DNA of 64,000 bases from JADHMP01 sp016779985 (lineage in GTDB: Bacteria; Bacteroidota; Bacteroidia; Flavobacteriales; Flavobacteriaceae): contig JADHMP010000002.1 of the NCBI GenBank assembly GCA_016779985.1, positions 225,507-289,506 on the forward strand, given 5' to 3'. The notes under the pieces were generated by a model that saw only the letters and a list, made by a program, of their open reading frames with translations, was not told the origin of the DNA and did not search any database. Positions 16,590-26,089 of this stretch are shown here, piece by piece. The translations under genes were made by a program, and so were the position numbers. The stretch's first letter is position 1, and each line of letters opens with the position of its first letter.

Positions 16590-19502
16590 TTATAAAAGCG
16601 CCTCATGCAAAATACTAATAGGATGCTGCGCCTCCACTTGAGTACCATCTTTGATTTGATGCCGACAACTAGTGCCATTTGCTGCAATTAATGTTTCTGA
16701 ATTGCTTTTACGTATTGCTGGAAATAGGCGCTCCTCTCCTATTTTCATACTCAGGTCATAGTGATCGGCTTCATAACCAAATGACCCTGCCATACCACAG
16801 CATCCAGAATTAATCATCCTTACGGTATAATTTTGAGGAAGATTCAATATGGTGAATGTGTCAGCAGGATTGCCTAGTGCTTTTTGATAACAATGTGCGT
16901 GAAATTTTACCGTCTTTGTCGCTTTATGAAATTGCTCAGGAATGATTTGTTGAGCTTTACTTTCCCTAGCTATAAAGGATTCAACAGAGAAGCAGTTTTC
17001 CGCCAGTTGTTCAGCTGTTTTTTTATCATCTACCAACTTGAGATACTCATCGGTAAAACAATAGAGTGCTGATGGTTCTATAAATAATAGAGGTGTTTCA
17101 GCCTTAATTACCCTTGAATATTGTTCAGTGTTTTTTGAAGCTAATTTTTTTGCCTGTTTTAAAAAACCTTTTGAAAGATAGGTCCTGCCACTGGGTGAAA
17201 AAGGAAGGGTTTTGATAGCATAGCCTAAACGTGTTAAAAGAGCAAAACTATGCTTGACAATATGGGTTTCAGAATAAAAACTAAATTCATCTACAAACAA
17301 ATAAATAGTATTATTATAATTATTTATACTACTGTCATATAATGACTTAATATTTATTTTTTCAAGCTTAGGTAGAACTCTTTTTGTGCTTATTCCTAAG
17401 CTTTTTTTGAGAATTTTTCCAATAAAATTTGAATTTAATATTGCATTTTGAAGCCCTCTAACAGGTTGTGCATATTGATTGATCTTGGGGTAATGGGCAA
17501 AAAGTTTATCACGTAATTTGCTCCCGTGAATTTTTTGGTATTGGTAGTTGAATTCGGCTTTGTAGGTAGCCATATCAACACTACTTGGGCATTCACTGGC
17601 ACAGGCCTTACAACTTAGGCATAAGTCAAGCGCTTCCTTTAGTTCTCTACTATCGAATTTATTTTTGGGATCCGATTGGGATAATACTTCGCGAAATACG
17701 TTTGCCCTACCGCGAGTACCGTGCAATTCGTCTTTAGTAGCCCGGTAGCTTGGACAGAGGGTTCCTGTTGGAGCAGTTGTTCGACAATTGCCTGCACCAT
17801 TACATTTTTCAACTGCTCTAAGTAATCCCATATCACTTGAAAAATCAAAAAAGGTTGTTGGGTGCTGTTGCATCTGTTCGGGCATAGTCCTAAGATTTTC
17901 ATCCATAGGCCATGGTTGGACAATTTTACCGGGATTAAAAAGATAATGTGGATCAAATATTTCTTTAACCTTTTGTAGAAGCGCTTTATTTTTTTCTCCT
18001 AAGACAATAGGAATAAACTCAGAGCGTACAATGCCGTCACCATGCTCACCACTTAGCGATCCATCATATTTTTTGACTAAGTGCGCCACAGCTTGAGTAA
18101 TTTCTCTAAAGTCTGTGACACCTTGAGCTGTCTTTAAGTTGAGAATGGGTCTTAGGTGTAATTCACCTGCACCTGCATGGGCATAATAAACCACCTCTTG
18201 ATTAAAAGAGTCCATTAGTTTTTGAAATTCGGCAATATAGGCTGCCAACTGTGCCACTGGAACTGCAGTGTCTTCAATACAGGCTACTGCTTTTTCATCT
18301 CCGATAAGATTTCCTAAAAGTCCCAAACCAGCACTACGAAGGTTATTTGCTGCTGAAATTTCTTCACCCCATAAGGCTACTGTTGCATATGCAAGATTTG
18401 ATTTTTCAATTGAAAACTTCAAGGCCTCTAATTGTTTCAACAGTATTTCTTTTGAATCATTTCTTAATTCAAGTAGCAATATAGCTTTGGGATCTCCTTG
18501 AATAAAAAATCGATTTTTACGGTGCGAAGGGTTTTCAAGGGTACAGTCAAGAATAGTTTTGTCGATTAATTCACAGGTATACAAATGATGCTCCATGCAC
18601 GGCACAACAGCCTCCATGGCATTTTGAATAGATTCAAAGTGAACGGCTAGAAGCACTTGTTCTTTTGGAGGCAAAGGATCTAGTTGAAGTGTAATTGCTG
18701 TGGTAAATGCCAAGGTTCCTTCACTTCCTGCTAGCAATTTAGCTATGTTAAACACTGGTCCATTTTGATTAAATGGTTTTTGATCGATTAGAACATCAAG
18801 GGCATAGCCTGTATTCCGCCTGTGAATAGCTCTATTTGGATAATTCTTTCGAATTTCTTTCTGCACCTCTGTGGGCGATAATAAGTCGGTTAAAGAATGA
18901 TAAATAGCCCCTTCTAAGGTATTCTGTTCTTTTTTTTGCTTGAGCTCATTAGACGATTTAGCCTCAAAAACCGCATCGGTTCCATCTGAAAGTAAAGTTT
19001 CTATGCGCAATAATTTATCTCGAGTAACACCATACCGAATGGAGGTTGTTCCAGAAGAATTGTTGCCCACCATCCCTCCTAGCATACAATATGCTGAGGT
19101 GGATGTGTTTGGCCCAAAATAAAGTCCATAGGGTGCTAAAAAACGGTTGAGGTCGTCACGTATAACTCCTGGCTGTAAAGTGACTTTTTTTTGTTTAAGG
19201 TCTAAAGAAAGTATTTTGGTGAAGTGTTTGGAGACATCAATCACAATTCCATCACCAACACACTGACCTGCCAATGATGTGCCTGCTGTTCTAGGTATAA
19301 TGCCAATGTTATTCTTTTTGGCAAAAGTTAAAATGATTTTTATATCCTCCTTGTCTTTCGGATAAGCTACTGCAAGGGGGAGTTTCTTGTACACAGAACC
19401 ATCAGTAGCATAAAGCATTCTATAGTGCTTTTTCCAATAAAGAGCACCTTTCAATTGCCCCCTTAAATGTTTCAAATCAAACTGAGTTTCTATACTCTTC
19501 AT
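16590..19502 (-). CDS. FAD-linked oxidoreductase fused to an FeS/CCG domain (GlcD-GlcF type)
   Basis: A 970-residue flavoprotein. Residues about 45-230 form an FAD-binding-4 (PCMH-like) domain, with GIIPRTAGTSLAGQCVGDGI and MLGGMVGNNSSGTTSIRYG. Residues about 240-520 are FAD-oxidase C, ending GDGIVRSEFIP and YLFNPGKIV. Next is a ferredoxin-like cluster region (CNGAGNCRTT...C, then CLSCKACASECPS), and a C-terminal CCG/heterodisulfide-type domain (NSGCCGMAGSFGYE). It resembles the YdiJ-type D-2-hydroxyacid dehydrogenases that oxidise D-lactate or D-2-hydroxyglutarate and pass electrons to quinone. It has no signal peptide and is probably membrane-associated through partners. Confidence 0.92.
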   Translation of the reverse strand: MKSIETQFDLKHLRGQLKGALYWKKHYRMLYATDGSVYKKLPLAVAYPKDKEDIKIILTFAKKNNIGIIPRTAGTSLAGQCVGDGIVIDVSKHFTKILSLDLKQKKVTLQPGVIRDDLNRFLAPYGLYFGPNTSTSAYCMLGGMVGNNSSGTTSIRYGVTRDKLLRIETLLSDGTDAVFEAKSSNELKQKKEQNTLEGAIYHSLTDLLSPTEVQKEIRKNYPNRAIHRRNTGYALDVLIDQKPFNQNGPVFNIAKLLAGSEGTLAFTTAITLQLDPLPPKEQVLLAVHFESIQNAMEAVVPCMEHHLYTCELIDKTILDCTLENPSHRKNRFFIQGDPKAILLLELRNDSKEILLKQLEALKFSIEKSNLAYATVALWGEEISAANNLRSAGLGLLGNLIGDEKAVACIEDTAVPVAQLAAYIAEFQKLMDSFNQEVVYYAHAGAGELHLRPILNLKTAQGVTDFREITQAVAHLVKKYDGSLSGEHGDGIVRSEFIPIVLGEKNKALLQKVKEIFDPHYLFNPGKIVQPWPMDENLRTMPEQMQQHPTTFFDFSSDMGLLRAVEKCNGAGNCRTTAPTGTLCPSYRATKDELHGTRGRANVFREVLSQSDPKNKFDSRELKEALDLCLSCKACASECPSSVDMATYKAEFNYQYQKIHGSKLRDKLFAHYPKINQYAQPVRGLQNAILNSNFIGKILKKSLGISTKRVLPKLEKINIKSLYDSSINNYNNTIYLFVDEFSFYSETHIVKHSFALLTRLGYAIKTLPFSPSGRTYLSKGFLKQAKKLASKNTEQYSRVIKAETPLLFIEPSALYCFTDEYLKLVDDKKTAEQLAENCFSVESFIARESKAQQIIPEQFHKATKTVKFHAHCYQKALGNPADTFTILNLPQNYTVRMINSGCCGMAGSFGYEADHYDLSMKIGEERLFPAIRKSNSETLIAANGTSCRHQIKDGTQVEAQHPISILHEALL

Positions 19503-19582
19503 AAGATTCTGTTCGTTGCTAAATTAGAGATAAGTTTTCCAAATCCTTTTTTAATTTTTAACTTTAAACAGATTTTATTCCC

Positions 19583-20689
19583 ATGAAAAAACTTTTACGT
19601 TTACCTTTTTTACTCCTCCTTGTTTGGAGTTGCAATACTAATGAAGAGAACTATGAAATTCAAGGTCAAATTGAAATAGCAAACGGAACAACCATTTTCC
19701 GGATTGCCGCAGATGATAATAACCAGCCTAAGATACTTGATTCTGTTGCTGTAAAAGAGGGTTCGTTTATGATAACGGGGCCCATTGAAGAGCCGGACAT
19801 TAACTTTATTCAGATTCAAGGCCAGCCTGGGAATTTTCCTATCATTTTAGAAGGAGGCAAAATACAGGTAACACTCTATAAAGACAGTTTGTCTGCTTCT
19901 ATTGCCAAAGGAACGATTTCCAATGATGATTTTATGAAATATAAAGATGAAACCAAGACTTACATAAAATCGATAAACTCAATTGGCAATGAAATGCAAC
20001 AAGCCCTAATTTTAAAAGATTCTATCCTTCTAATGGATTTGCGATCAGAATATGATGGAGTACGCCAGCAAATTCAAGACTACGAGATAAATTTCATAAA
20101 AAACAATACCAACTCCTATGTTTCAGCACTAATCTTAGAGCGTTTCGTTGCCTCAAAATCTCTTGTTAAAGATAGTTTAGAACAATTGTACAAGAAATTT
20201 TCTGATCGAATTAAAAACACCCCCTCAGGAAGGGTTATTGAAAGTGTATTGAACCAACCTCCTTCTCCTCCAAAAGTTGGCGAGTATGCCCCCCCTTTTG
20301 CCGCTCCTACTCCAGACGGTTCAATTCTTGCATTAAAAAATAACCTAGGGCAGGCAACCCTCCTTGAATTTTGGGCCAGCTGGTGTCGTCCTTGCCGTGT
20401 TGAAAATCCAAATTTGGTAGCCTTACACAAAAGAATGTCTCCTAAGGGATTTAAAATTATTGGTATTTCTTTAGACAAAAAGAAAAGCAGTTGGCTTCAG
20501 GCCATAGAAGATGATGGCTTAACTTGGGATCATGTCTCCCATTTAAAATATTGGGAAGACCCCATCGCAAAGGAATACCATATAAAACAATTACCCGCAT
20601 CTTTGTTGCTTGACAAAGAAGGAAGAATTGTAGCCACTGATTTAAAAACCAATGAATTAGAAATTCAACTGAATAATTTACTCAATTAA
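19583..20689 (+). CDS. TlpA-like thiol-disulfide lipoprotein with N-terminal DUF4369
   Basis: A 368-residue periplasmic lipoprotein with signal MKKLLRLPFLLLLVWSC (Cys17). The N-terminal half resembles DUF4369, a Bacteroidota domain (YEIQGQIEIANGTTIFRI, KILDSVAVKEGSFMITG). The C-terminal half is a TlpA/ResA-type thioredoxin domain with active site Cys268-Arg-Pro-Cys271 (FWASWCRPCRVENPN) and the cis-Pro segment IKQLPASLLLD. It should reduce or exchange disulfides on exported proteins. It shares its stop codon with the convergent rhomboid gene (TTAA). Confidence 0.92.
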   Translation: MKKLLRLPFLLLLVWSCNTNEENYEIQGQIEIANGTTIFRIAADDNNQPKILDSVAVKEGSFMITGPIEEPDINFIQIQGQPGNFPIILEGGKIQVTLYKDSLSASIAKGTISNDDFMKYKDETKTYIKSINSIGNEMQQALILKDSILLMDLRSEYDGVRQQIQDYEINFIKNNTNSYVSALILERFVASKSLVKDSLEQLYKKFSDRIKNTPSGRVIESVLNQPPSPPKVGEYAPPFAAPTPDGSILALKNNLGQATLLEFWASWCRPCRVENPNLVALHKRMSPKGFKIIGISLDKKKSSWLQAIEDDGLTWDHVSHLKYWEDPIAKEYHIKQLPASLLLDKEGRIVATDLKTNELEIQLNNLLN

Positions 20690-21339
20690 TTTTTCTTTCT
20701 AAAAAGCCAAAAAACTACAGCTATTGTAGTCGAAGAGAGGTAGATAAGCGTTCGGCTAGCTTCAATAAGAATATCTGGTTTGAACGTTATTGATAAAACA
20801 ATACCGCACAAAGCACCCCCTAGATGGGCTATATGTCCAATATTATCATTTCGCATTTTCATGCCATATAAGGAATATGCCACATAAGCTGCTGCAAATA
20901 AATAGCCTGGAATAGGGATCGGAATAAAAAAGAGGTATAATTCTAATTCGGGATAAAGTAAAATGGTACTAAATAGAATGCCTGAAATGGCACCGCTCGC
21001 TCCTACTGCAGCATAATGATTTGACTTTCGGTGATAGTATGAGGCAAAAAGATTGCCTCCCAATAAGCTACAAAAGTAAAGTATTAGAAACCCTCCAACC
21101 CCCAAAACTCTTACCACAGGATAGCCAAAGAGATAGAGAGTGAACATATTAAAAAACAAATGTGCCCAACTCACATGCAAGAAGGCAGACGTAAAATATC
21201 TGTAGTTATTTTTAGGTCCCCTAAAAGCAATATCAAATTTAAAACGATCAAAAAATTGAGGGCTGTTAAAGCCTACATAACTAATAATACTATTAACAGC
21301 AATTAAAAATCCAACAATTAGTGGCAAGGGAGTTCCCAA
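20686..21339 (-). CDS. Rhomboid-family intramembrane serine protease
   Basis: A 217-residue integral membrane protease with about six helices. The catalytic dyad is visible: Ser115 in AVGASGAISG and His172 in HIAHLGGALCG. The oxyanion and L1-loop motif HVSWAHLFFNM is present. No in-frame ATG lies between the upstream stop and the conserved region, so I accept TTG at 21339 as the start. It cleaves membrane-spanning substrates; the target is unknown. It is divergent from the LpxL-type gene. Confidence 0.92.
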   Translation of the reverse strand: MGTPLPLIVGFLIAVNSIISYVGFNSPQFFDRFKFDIAFRGPKNNYRYFTSAFLHVSWAHLFFNMFTLYLFGYPVVRVLGVGGFLILYFCSLLGGNLFASYYHRKSNHYAAVGASGAISGILFSTILLYPELELYLFFIPIPIPGYLFAAAYVAYSLYGMKMRNDNIGHIAHLGGALCGIVLSITFKPDILIEASRTLIYLSSTTIAVVFWLFRKKN

Positions 21340-21438
21340 ATGAACATTTTTACCAAAAGTATAAATTGTTTTGCTCTTGTAATAGTATAATTTAGTTTCA
21401 TCAGCTTTTCTATATCTTTATTCCCTAATTGTTTTGTC

Positions 21439-22314
21439 TTGAATGCTGTATTATACTATTTAGCCTATCCTCTGCTTTTTTTAATTTCAATGCTTCCGTT
21501 TCCATTGTTTTATGCTTTTTCAGATTTGTTAGCTTGGTTTTTATACCGTATTGTGAGCTACAGAAAGACAATTGTAGAAAAAAATATCCGAATGGCTTTT
21601 CCAGAAAAGTCAAAAAAAGAAATCAATCATATAAAACGAGAATTTTATACTCACTTCAGTGATCTCATGCTAGAAATGATAAAAAGCATGAGCCTATCCA
21701 AAAAAGCAATGTTGAAACGTTTTCAAGTCAAGAACATTTCGTTGTTAACTCAATTTGAAGAGAAAAATCAAAGTTGTTTTCTCGTATGTGGGCATTACGC
21801 TAGTTGGGAGTGGATGATGTCTTTAGGGTATCATGTTCGACACACAGGCTATGGCATTTACACACCACTCACTAACCCCTATTTTGATCAGCTTGTTCAA
21901 CGAATTAGAAAAAAACACAATGCCTATTTGATTTCTCGTTATTCGGTTAGGGAGGTTTTAAAAAAACACCAAGAAACAGGGCATTTAGGCATATACGGTT
22001 TTGCAAGCGATCAATCTCCTAGGCCAACCAAAAAAACTTATTGGAGAACCTTTTTAGGGGTTAAAGTACCAGTGTTTACTGGAGCAGAAAGATTAGCTAG
22101 AGAATACGACATACCCCTGGTGTATGGAGCTGTAAAACGAATAAAAAGGGGGTATTATGAATTAGAATTTAAACTCTTAAGCGAAACCCCTTTAGAGGAA
22201 AAAAAGTATGCCATTACTGATCAATTCACTACATTTTTAGAGCACCAAATTCACGAAAATCCAAGTCACTACTTTTGGACTCACAATAGGTTTAAGTTTG
22301 CTTCAATGGATTAG
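21439..22314 (+). CDS. Lipid A acyltransferase, LpxL/HtrB family
   Basis: A 291-residue inner-membrane acyltransferase with an N-terminal hydrophobic segment (residues 3-38). The catalytic His-x4-acid motif appears as His119/Glu124 in CGHYASWEWM. Later family segments are SDQSPRPTKKTYWRTFLG and FTGAERLAREYDIPLVYG. LpxL-type enzymes add a secondary acyl chain to lipid A from acyl-ACP. The start is TTG at 21439, because the next in-frame ATG (codon 18) would cut into the conserved membrane anchor. The 3' end overlaps the convergent glmM gene by 12 bases. Confidence 0.9.
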   Translation: MNAVLYYLAYPLLFLISMLPFPLFYAFSDLLAWFLYRIVSYRKTIVEKNIRMAFPEKSKKEINHIKREFYTHFSDLMLEMIKSMSLSKKAMLKRFQVKNISLLTQFEEKNQSCFLVCGHYASWEWMMSLGYHVRHTGYGIYTPLTNPYFDQLVQRIRKKHNAYLISRYSVREVLKKHQETGHLGIYGFASDQSPRPTKKTYWRTFLGVKVPVFTGAERLAREYDIPLVYGAVKRIKRGYYELEFKLLSETPLEEKKYAITDQFTTFLEHQIHENPSHYFWTHNRFKFASMD

Positions 22315-23688
22315 CTTATTGAGAGATTCGTAAAATAAATCAGCTAAAGAAGTTGCTTCTTTTTGTGTTTTAGCCTCGGTATATATTCGAATAATTGGTT
22401 CAGTATTCGATTTTCTTAAATGCACCCAAGAGTCATCAAAATCGATTTTAACACCATCCTCTTTGTTTATTTGTTCTTTTGCATAAAGTTGTGCCATTTG
22501 ATTCATCAAAACATCAATTTTAATATCCTTGGGAAGATTAACTTTAGTTTTTTCCATATAAAAGGCAGGATACTGCTCTTTTAGCCGCGATACTGTACAT
22601 TTTTTTTCAACCAAAAGGGAGAGGAAAAGGACAATTCCCACAAGAGCATCTCTACCATAGTGAAGATCAGGATATATTACTCCTCCATTACCTTCACCTC
22701 CAATTACCGCATTGCTCTTTTTCATGACCTCAACCACATTAACTTCGCCTACTGCACTGGCAAAATAAGATTGTTGATATCGCTGACTTATTTGAGCAAG
22801 AGCTCTTGTTGAAGAAAGATTAGAAACCGTTGGCCCTGGTGTTTTTTTGAGCACATAGTCTGCACAAGCTACCAAGGTATATTCTTCGCCGAATAAGGTA
22901 CCCCTCTCATCCATAAAGACCAATCGATCAACATCTGGGTCAACTGCTATTCCAAAATCAGCTTGCTGGGCTACAACCTCTTTTGACAAGTCCTCCAAAT
23001 GCTTTTTTAGTGGTTCGGGGTTGTGTGGAAAATGACCATTGGGCTCACAATGGAGCTTTACCACCTCAATATCTAAAGCTTCAAGCAATTGAGGAACCGC
23101 TATACCTCCAGAAGAGTTCACTGCATCTACAACCACTTTAAATCGTTGTTTGCGTATCTTTTCCACCTCTATAATTGGCAAGGCAAGGGTAGTTTCAATG
23201 TGCTGCTTTATAGCGCCTTCTTTTTGTATAATGCTCCCTAAATTTTCAACCGTCGCGAAAGCAATGTTTTTGTTTTGTGCTATTTGAAGTACTTGAGCAC
23301 CAGATTTAGCATCAATAAATTCTCCCTTATCATTTAACAGTTTTAATGCATTCCATTCTTTGGTATTATGACTTGCTGTTATAATAATTCCACCCATGGC
23401 TTTTTCCCAAGAAACACTTAACGCAACCGTTGGTGTAGTGGAAAGACCTAAATCGACAACATCAATACCCAAACTTACTAATGTTTGATTGACCAATGTA
23501 TGAACCATTGGCCCAGAGATGCGAGCATCCCGTCCTGTAACTACCTTAAGGTTTTCTGTTTTTTTTTGAGTTTTTAACCACTGCCCATAGGCTGCAGTAT
23601 AAAGAACAACATCAATGGGAGTGAAATTTTCACCAGGAGATGCTCCTATAGTTCCTCGAATGCCAGAAATTGATTTTATGAGTGACAT
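22303..23688 (-). CDS. glmM: Phosphoglucosamine mutase
   Basis: A 461-residue alpha-D-phosphohexomutase that interconverts glucosamine-6-P and glucosamine-1-P for UDP-GlcNAc synthesis. The phosphoserine loop is ITASHNTKEWNALKL (Ser106), the metal loop DPDVDRLVF, the sugar-specificity loop GGEGNGGVI and the phosphate-binding loop RKSNTEPIIRIY. Phosphomannomutase activity cannot be excluded from sequence alone. I set the start at ATG 23688 (MSLIKSISGIRGT); a longer frame to 23808 adds 40 non-conserved residues and overlaps the divergent gene. A TTG-N19-TACCTTAG promoter fits this start. Confidence 0.93.
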   Translation of the reverse strand: MSLIKSISGIRGTIGASPGENFTPIDVVLYTAAYGQWLKTQKKTENLKVVTGRDARISGPMVHTLVNQTLVSLGIDVVDLGLSTTPTVALSVSWEKAMGGIIITASHNTKEWNALKLLNDKGEFIDAKSGAQVLQIAQNKNIAFATVENLGSIIQKEGAIKQHIETTLALPIIEVEKIRKQRFKVVVDAVNSSGGIAVPQLLEALDIEVVKLHCEPNGHFPHNPEPLKKHLEDLSKEVVAQQADFGIAVDPDVDRLVFMDERGTLFGEEYTLVACADYVLKKTPGPTVSNLSSTRALAQISQRYQQSYFASAVGEVNVVEVMKKSNAVIGGEGNGGVIYPDLHYGRDALVGIVLFLSLLVEKKCTVSRLKEQYPAFYMEKTKVNLPKDIKIDVLMNQMAQLYAKEQINKEDGVKIDFDDSWVHLRKSNTEPIIRIYTEAKTQKEATSLADLFYESLNKLIH

Positions 23689-23711
23689 GACGGAAAAGTT
23701 TAAATCTTCCG

Positions 23712-23741
23712 CTAAGGTAACACAACAGTCATTTTCAACAA
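23712..23741 (-). promoter_or_regulatory. Putative glmM promoter
   Basis: On the minus strand a TTG (23741-23739) is followed after exactly 19 bases by TACCTTAG (23719-23712). This fits the Bacteroidota TTG-N19-TAnnTTTG promoter with one mismatch. It lies 23 bases before the chosen glmM ATG and supports that start. Confidence 0.45.
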
Positions 23742-23772
23742 GTCTTTTTTTTAATAGTCTTACTTTTATGCA

Positions 23773-24348
23773 ATGAATTTTATAGCACATGTTTTTTTGT
23801 CTGAACATGATTTTGAATTAGCTCTTGGCAATCTAATTGCAGATCAAATAAAAGGGAAAGGTTTTGATCAATTCTCGCCAAAGGTTAAGGCAGGTATTTT
23901 ATTACATCGCAAAATTGATGATTATACAGATCATCACCCAGCATTTAGGAGTTGTGTCAAGAAACTTTTCCCTAGGTATAGACATTATAGCAGAGTGCTA
24001 GTAGATATGTTCTTTGACCATTTTTTGTCCAAAAACTGGCAGCAATATCACAATCAAAAACTAACTGATTTCACTACGCGTTTTTATTATTTTTTACTGA
24101 AAAAGGAATATTCTATTCCCGATCACTGTAACCAATTTATTAGCCACTTAGTGAAATACAAATGGTTTGAATCCTACCAGACAATCTAAGGATTAAAAAA
24201 GATTCTCACACAAATGGAAAGACGCACTCAATTTGAATCAAATCTTTCAAAAGGATGTGAAGATTTAGTGAATGACTATTTTTTTTATGAATCACATTTT
24301 TCTTACTTTTTACCTAATATTATAGATTATCTTAAGAATAATAATTGA
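23773..24348 (+). pseudogene. AcpH-like ACP phosphodiesterase interrupted by one in-frame TAA
   Basis: The open frame from 23773 encodes 138 residues typical of the AcpH/DUF479 family: MNFIAHVFLSEHDFELALGN, KAGILLHRKIDDYTDHHPAF, VLVDMFFDHFLSKNW. It ends at TAA 24187-24189 after KWFESYQTI. Reading through that TAA in the same frame gives GLKKILTQMERRTQFESN and continues to TGA at 24346-24348. This is the expected C-terminal third of the family (relatives read SYxTIEGxxxxLTxMxxRT). One base (GAA to TAA at 24187) explains it. The restored length, about 191 residues, equals normal AcpH. No other stop has appeared in the 52 downstream codons. It is either a recent nonsense mutation, a sequence error or a recoded stop. 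ggt starts 6 bases after the final stop. Confidence 0.85.
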
Positions 24349-24353
24349 TCTAA

Positions 24354-26027
24354 ATGAATAAAAAAAACCTACTTATCCTTTTGCTTGGCCTAGTAATTCT
24401 TAAAACTAGTTGTACTAAGCCCTCCATCAAGGCAGCAGTTGTTTCTGCACGGAATGAAGCGTCAGAAATTGGTATTGAGATAATAAGAAAAGGGGGCAAT
24501 GCTTTTGATGCGACTGTGGCTACTCATATGGCCTTAGCCGTATGCTACCCCAATGCAGGAAATTTATCAGGTGGTGGCTTTGTGGTTTTTCGAACTGCAT
24601 CTGGAACAGTAGGCTCACTTGATTTTAGAGAAAAGGCACCCATGAATGCCTTTCGAGACATGTATTTAGATGAGAACAAAAACGTTCTCTCAGAAAAAAG
24701 TGTTCTTGGGGGACTATCAGTAGGAGTTCCCGGCGCCGTTGCGGGAATGTATGCTCTTCATCAAAAGCTAGGAAAGTTATCTTGGCAACAAGTGGTTGCT
24801 CCAGCGGCAGCACTTGCTAAAAATGGATTTGTAGTTACCTCTAAACAAGCACAAGGCTTAAGCAATAAACGTTCTGAAATTATTTCAATGAATGGGAGCA
24901 ATACACTCTTTGCTCAACCATTTAAAGCGGGTGACAGTATTCATAATCTACCCCTTTCCACATTATTAAATAAAATTGCTCACAAGGGACCCAATGCTTT
25001 TTATAAGGGATCCAATGCTGAAGCAATGGTTGAAAAAATCAATGCTAGTGGAGGAATTTTCTCACTTGAGGATTTAGAAAAATATGAACCCATTTGGAGA
25101 GATCCTATACAATTTAACTACAAAGACCTTACCCTCTACTCTATGGGGCCTCCCTCAAGTGGAGGTATTTGTTTAGCTCAAATGTTGGGGATGGTAGAAC
25201 AATTTCCTATTGACACCTATGGCTTTCATTCTGAAAAAGCCATGCAATTGATGATTGAGGCAGAAAAAAGGTCTTTCGCTGATAGAAGTCTTTATTTAGG
25301 CGACAGTGATTTTATTGAAGTGCCAATAAATAAACTTTTAGATTCAATTTATCTTATAAAACGCATGCAATCTTTTGCGTTCGAACAAGCCACTCCTTCA
25401 ACAGATATTGCTCCAGGTATATTGGTTGCAAAAGAAGCTGATGAAACAACACATTTTTCTATTCTTGACCTCGAAGGAAACGCCGTTGCAGTGACCACAA
25501 CATTAAATGGCAATTATGGCTCTAAACTCTATGTAGAAGAGGGAGGCTATTTTTTAAATAATGAAATGGATGATTTCAGCAGCAAACCAGGTGTTCCTAA
25601 TATGTTTGGATTAGTTGGCGGAACGGCTAATGAAATTGCCCCAGAAAAAAGAATGCTAAGTGCGATGACTCCAACTCTCATAGAAAAGGATGGACAACTC
25701 ACAATGATTGTGGGTACCCCTGGAGGATCTACCATTATCACCTCTGTTTTTCAAACCATTTTAAATGTTTATGATTTTAAAATGTCGATTCAAAAAGCTG
25801 TTGACGCGCCCCGTTTTCATCATCAATGGCTTCCTGATCAAGTGATTCTTGAACCTGAAAAATTCAATGTTCAGATCATTAAAAAACTTCAGCAGAAAGG
25901 CTATAATATCATTGAAAAAGAAGCTAGAATTATAGGGAGAGTTGATGCTATTCATGTTGATTCGGATGGAAAAATTTCAACTGGTGCTGATGCCAGAGGT
26001 GATGATAGAGCAGCTGTTTTAAGGTAA
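24354..26027 (+). CDS. ggt: Gamma-glutamyltransferase, lipoprotein form
   Basis: A 557-residue Ntn-hydrolase that hydrolyses or transfers the gamma-glutamyl group of glutathione-like compounds. A lipoprotein-type leader ends LKTSC (Cys20), so it acts in the periplasm. The precursor should self-cleave before Thr365 (ADETTHFSILDLEGNAVAV). Substrate-binding segments are SGGGFVVF, LDFREKAPMNA and GTPGGSTIITSV. All elements of both subunits are present. It follows the broken acpH-like gene by 5 bases and leads a same-strand run into uvrA. Confidence 0.95.
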   Translation: MNKKNLLILLLGLVILKTSCTKPSIKAAVVSARNEASEIGIEIIRKGGNAFDATVATHMALAVCYPNAGNLSGGGFVVFRTASGTVGSLDFREKAPMNAFRDMYLDENKNVLSEKSVLGGLSVGVPGAVAGMYALHQKLGKLSWQQVVAPAAALAKNGFVVTSKQAQGLSNKRSEIISMNGSNTLFAQPFKAGDSIHNLPLSTLLNKIAHKGPNAFYKGSNAEAMVEKINASGGIFSLEDLEKYEPIWRDPIQFNYKDLTLYSMGPPSSGGICLAQMLGMVEQFPIDTYGFHSEKAMQLMIEAEKRSFADRSLYLGDSDFIEVPINKLLDSIYLIKRMQSFAFEQATPSTDIAPGILVAKEADETTHFSILDLEGNAVAVTTTLNGNYGSKLYVEEGGYFLNNEMDDFSSKPGVPNMFGLVGGTANEIAPEKRMLSAMTPTLIEKDGQLTMIVGTPGGSTIITSVFQTILNVYDFKMSIQKAVDAPRFHHQWLPDQVILEPEKFNVQIIKKLQQKGYNIIEKEARIIGRVDAIHVDSDGKISTGADARGDDRAAVLR

Positions 26028-26089
26028 AGTTTTTCCTTTTTTTTCAGCAACAGATGCGCTAAAAAAAGCTTACTTTTACTGGCTAAATC

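Noticed and set aside
23689..23808. Longer glmM start giving 40 extra N-terminal residues.
   Set aside because: The extension is not conserved, covers the promoter-like element and overlaps the divergent gene's start.
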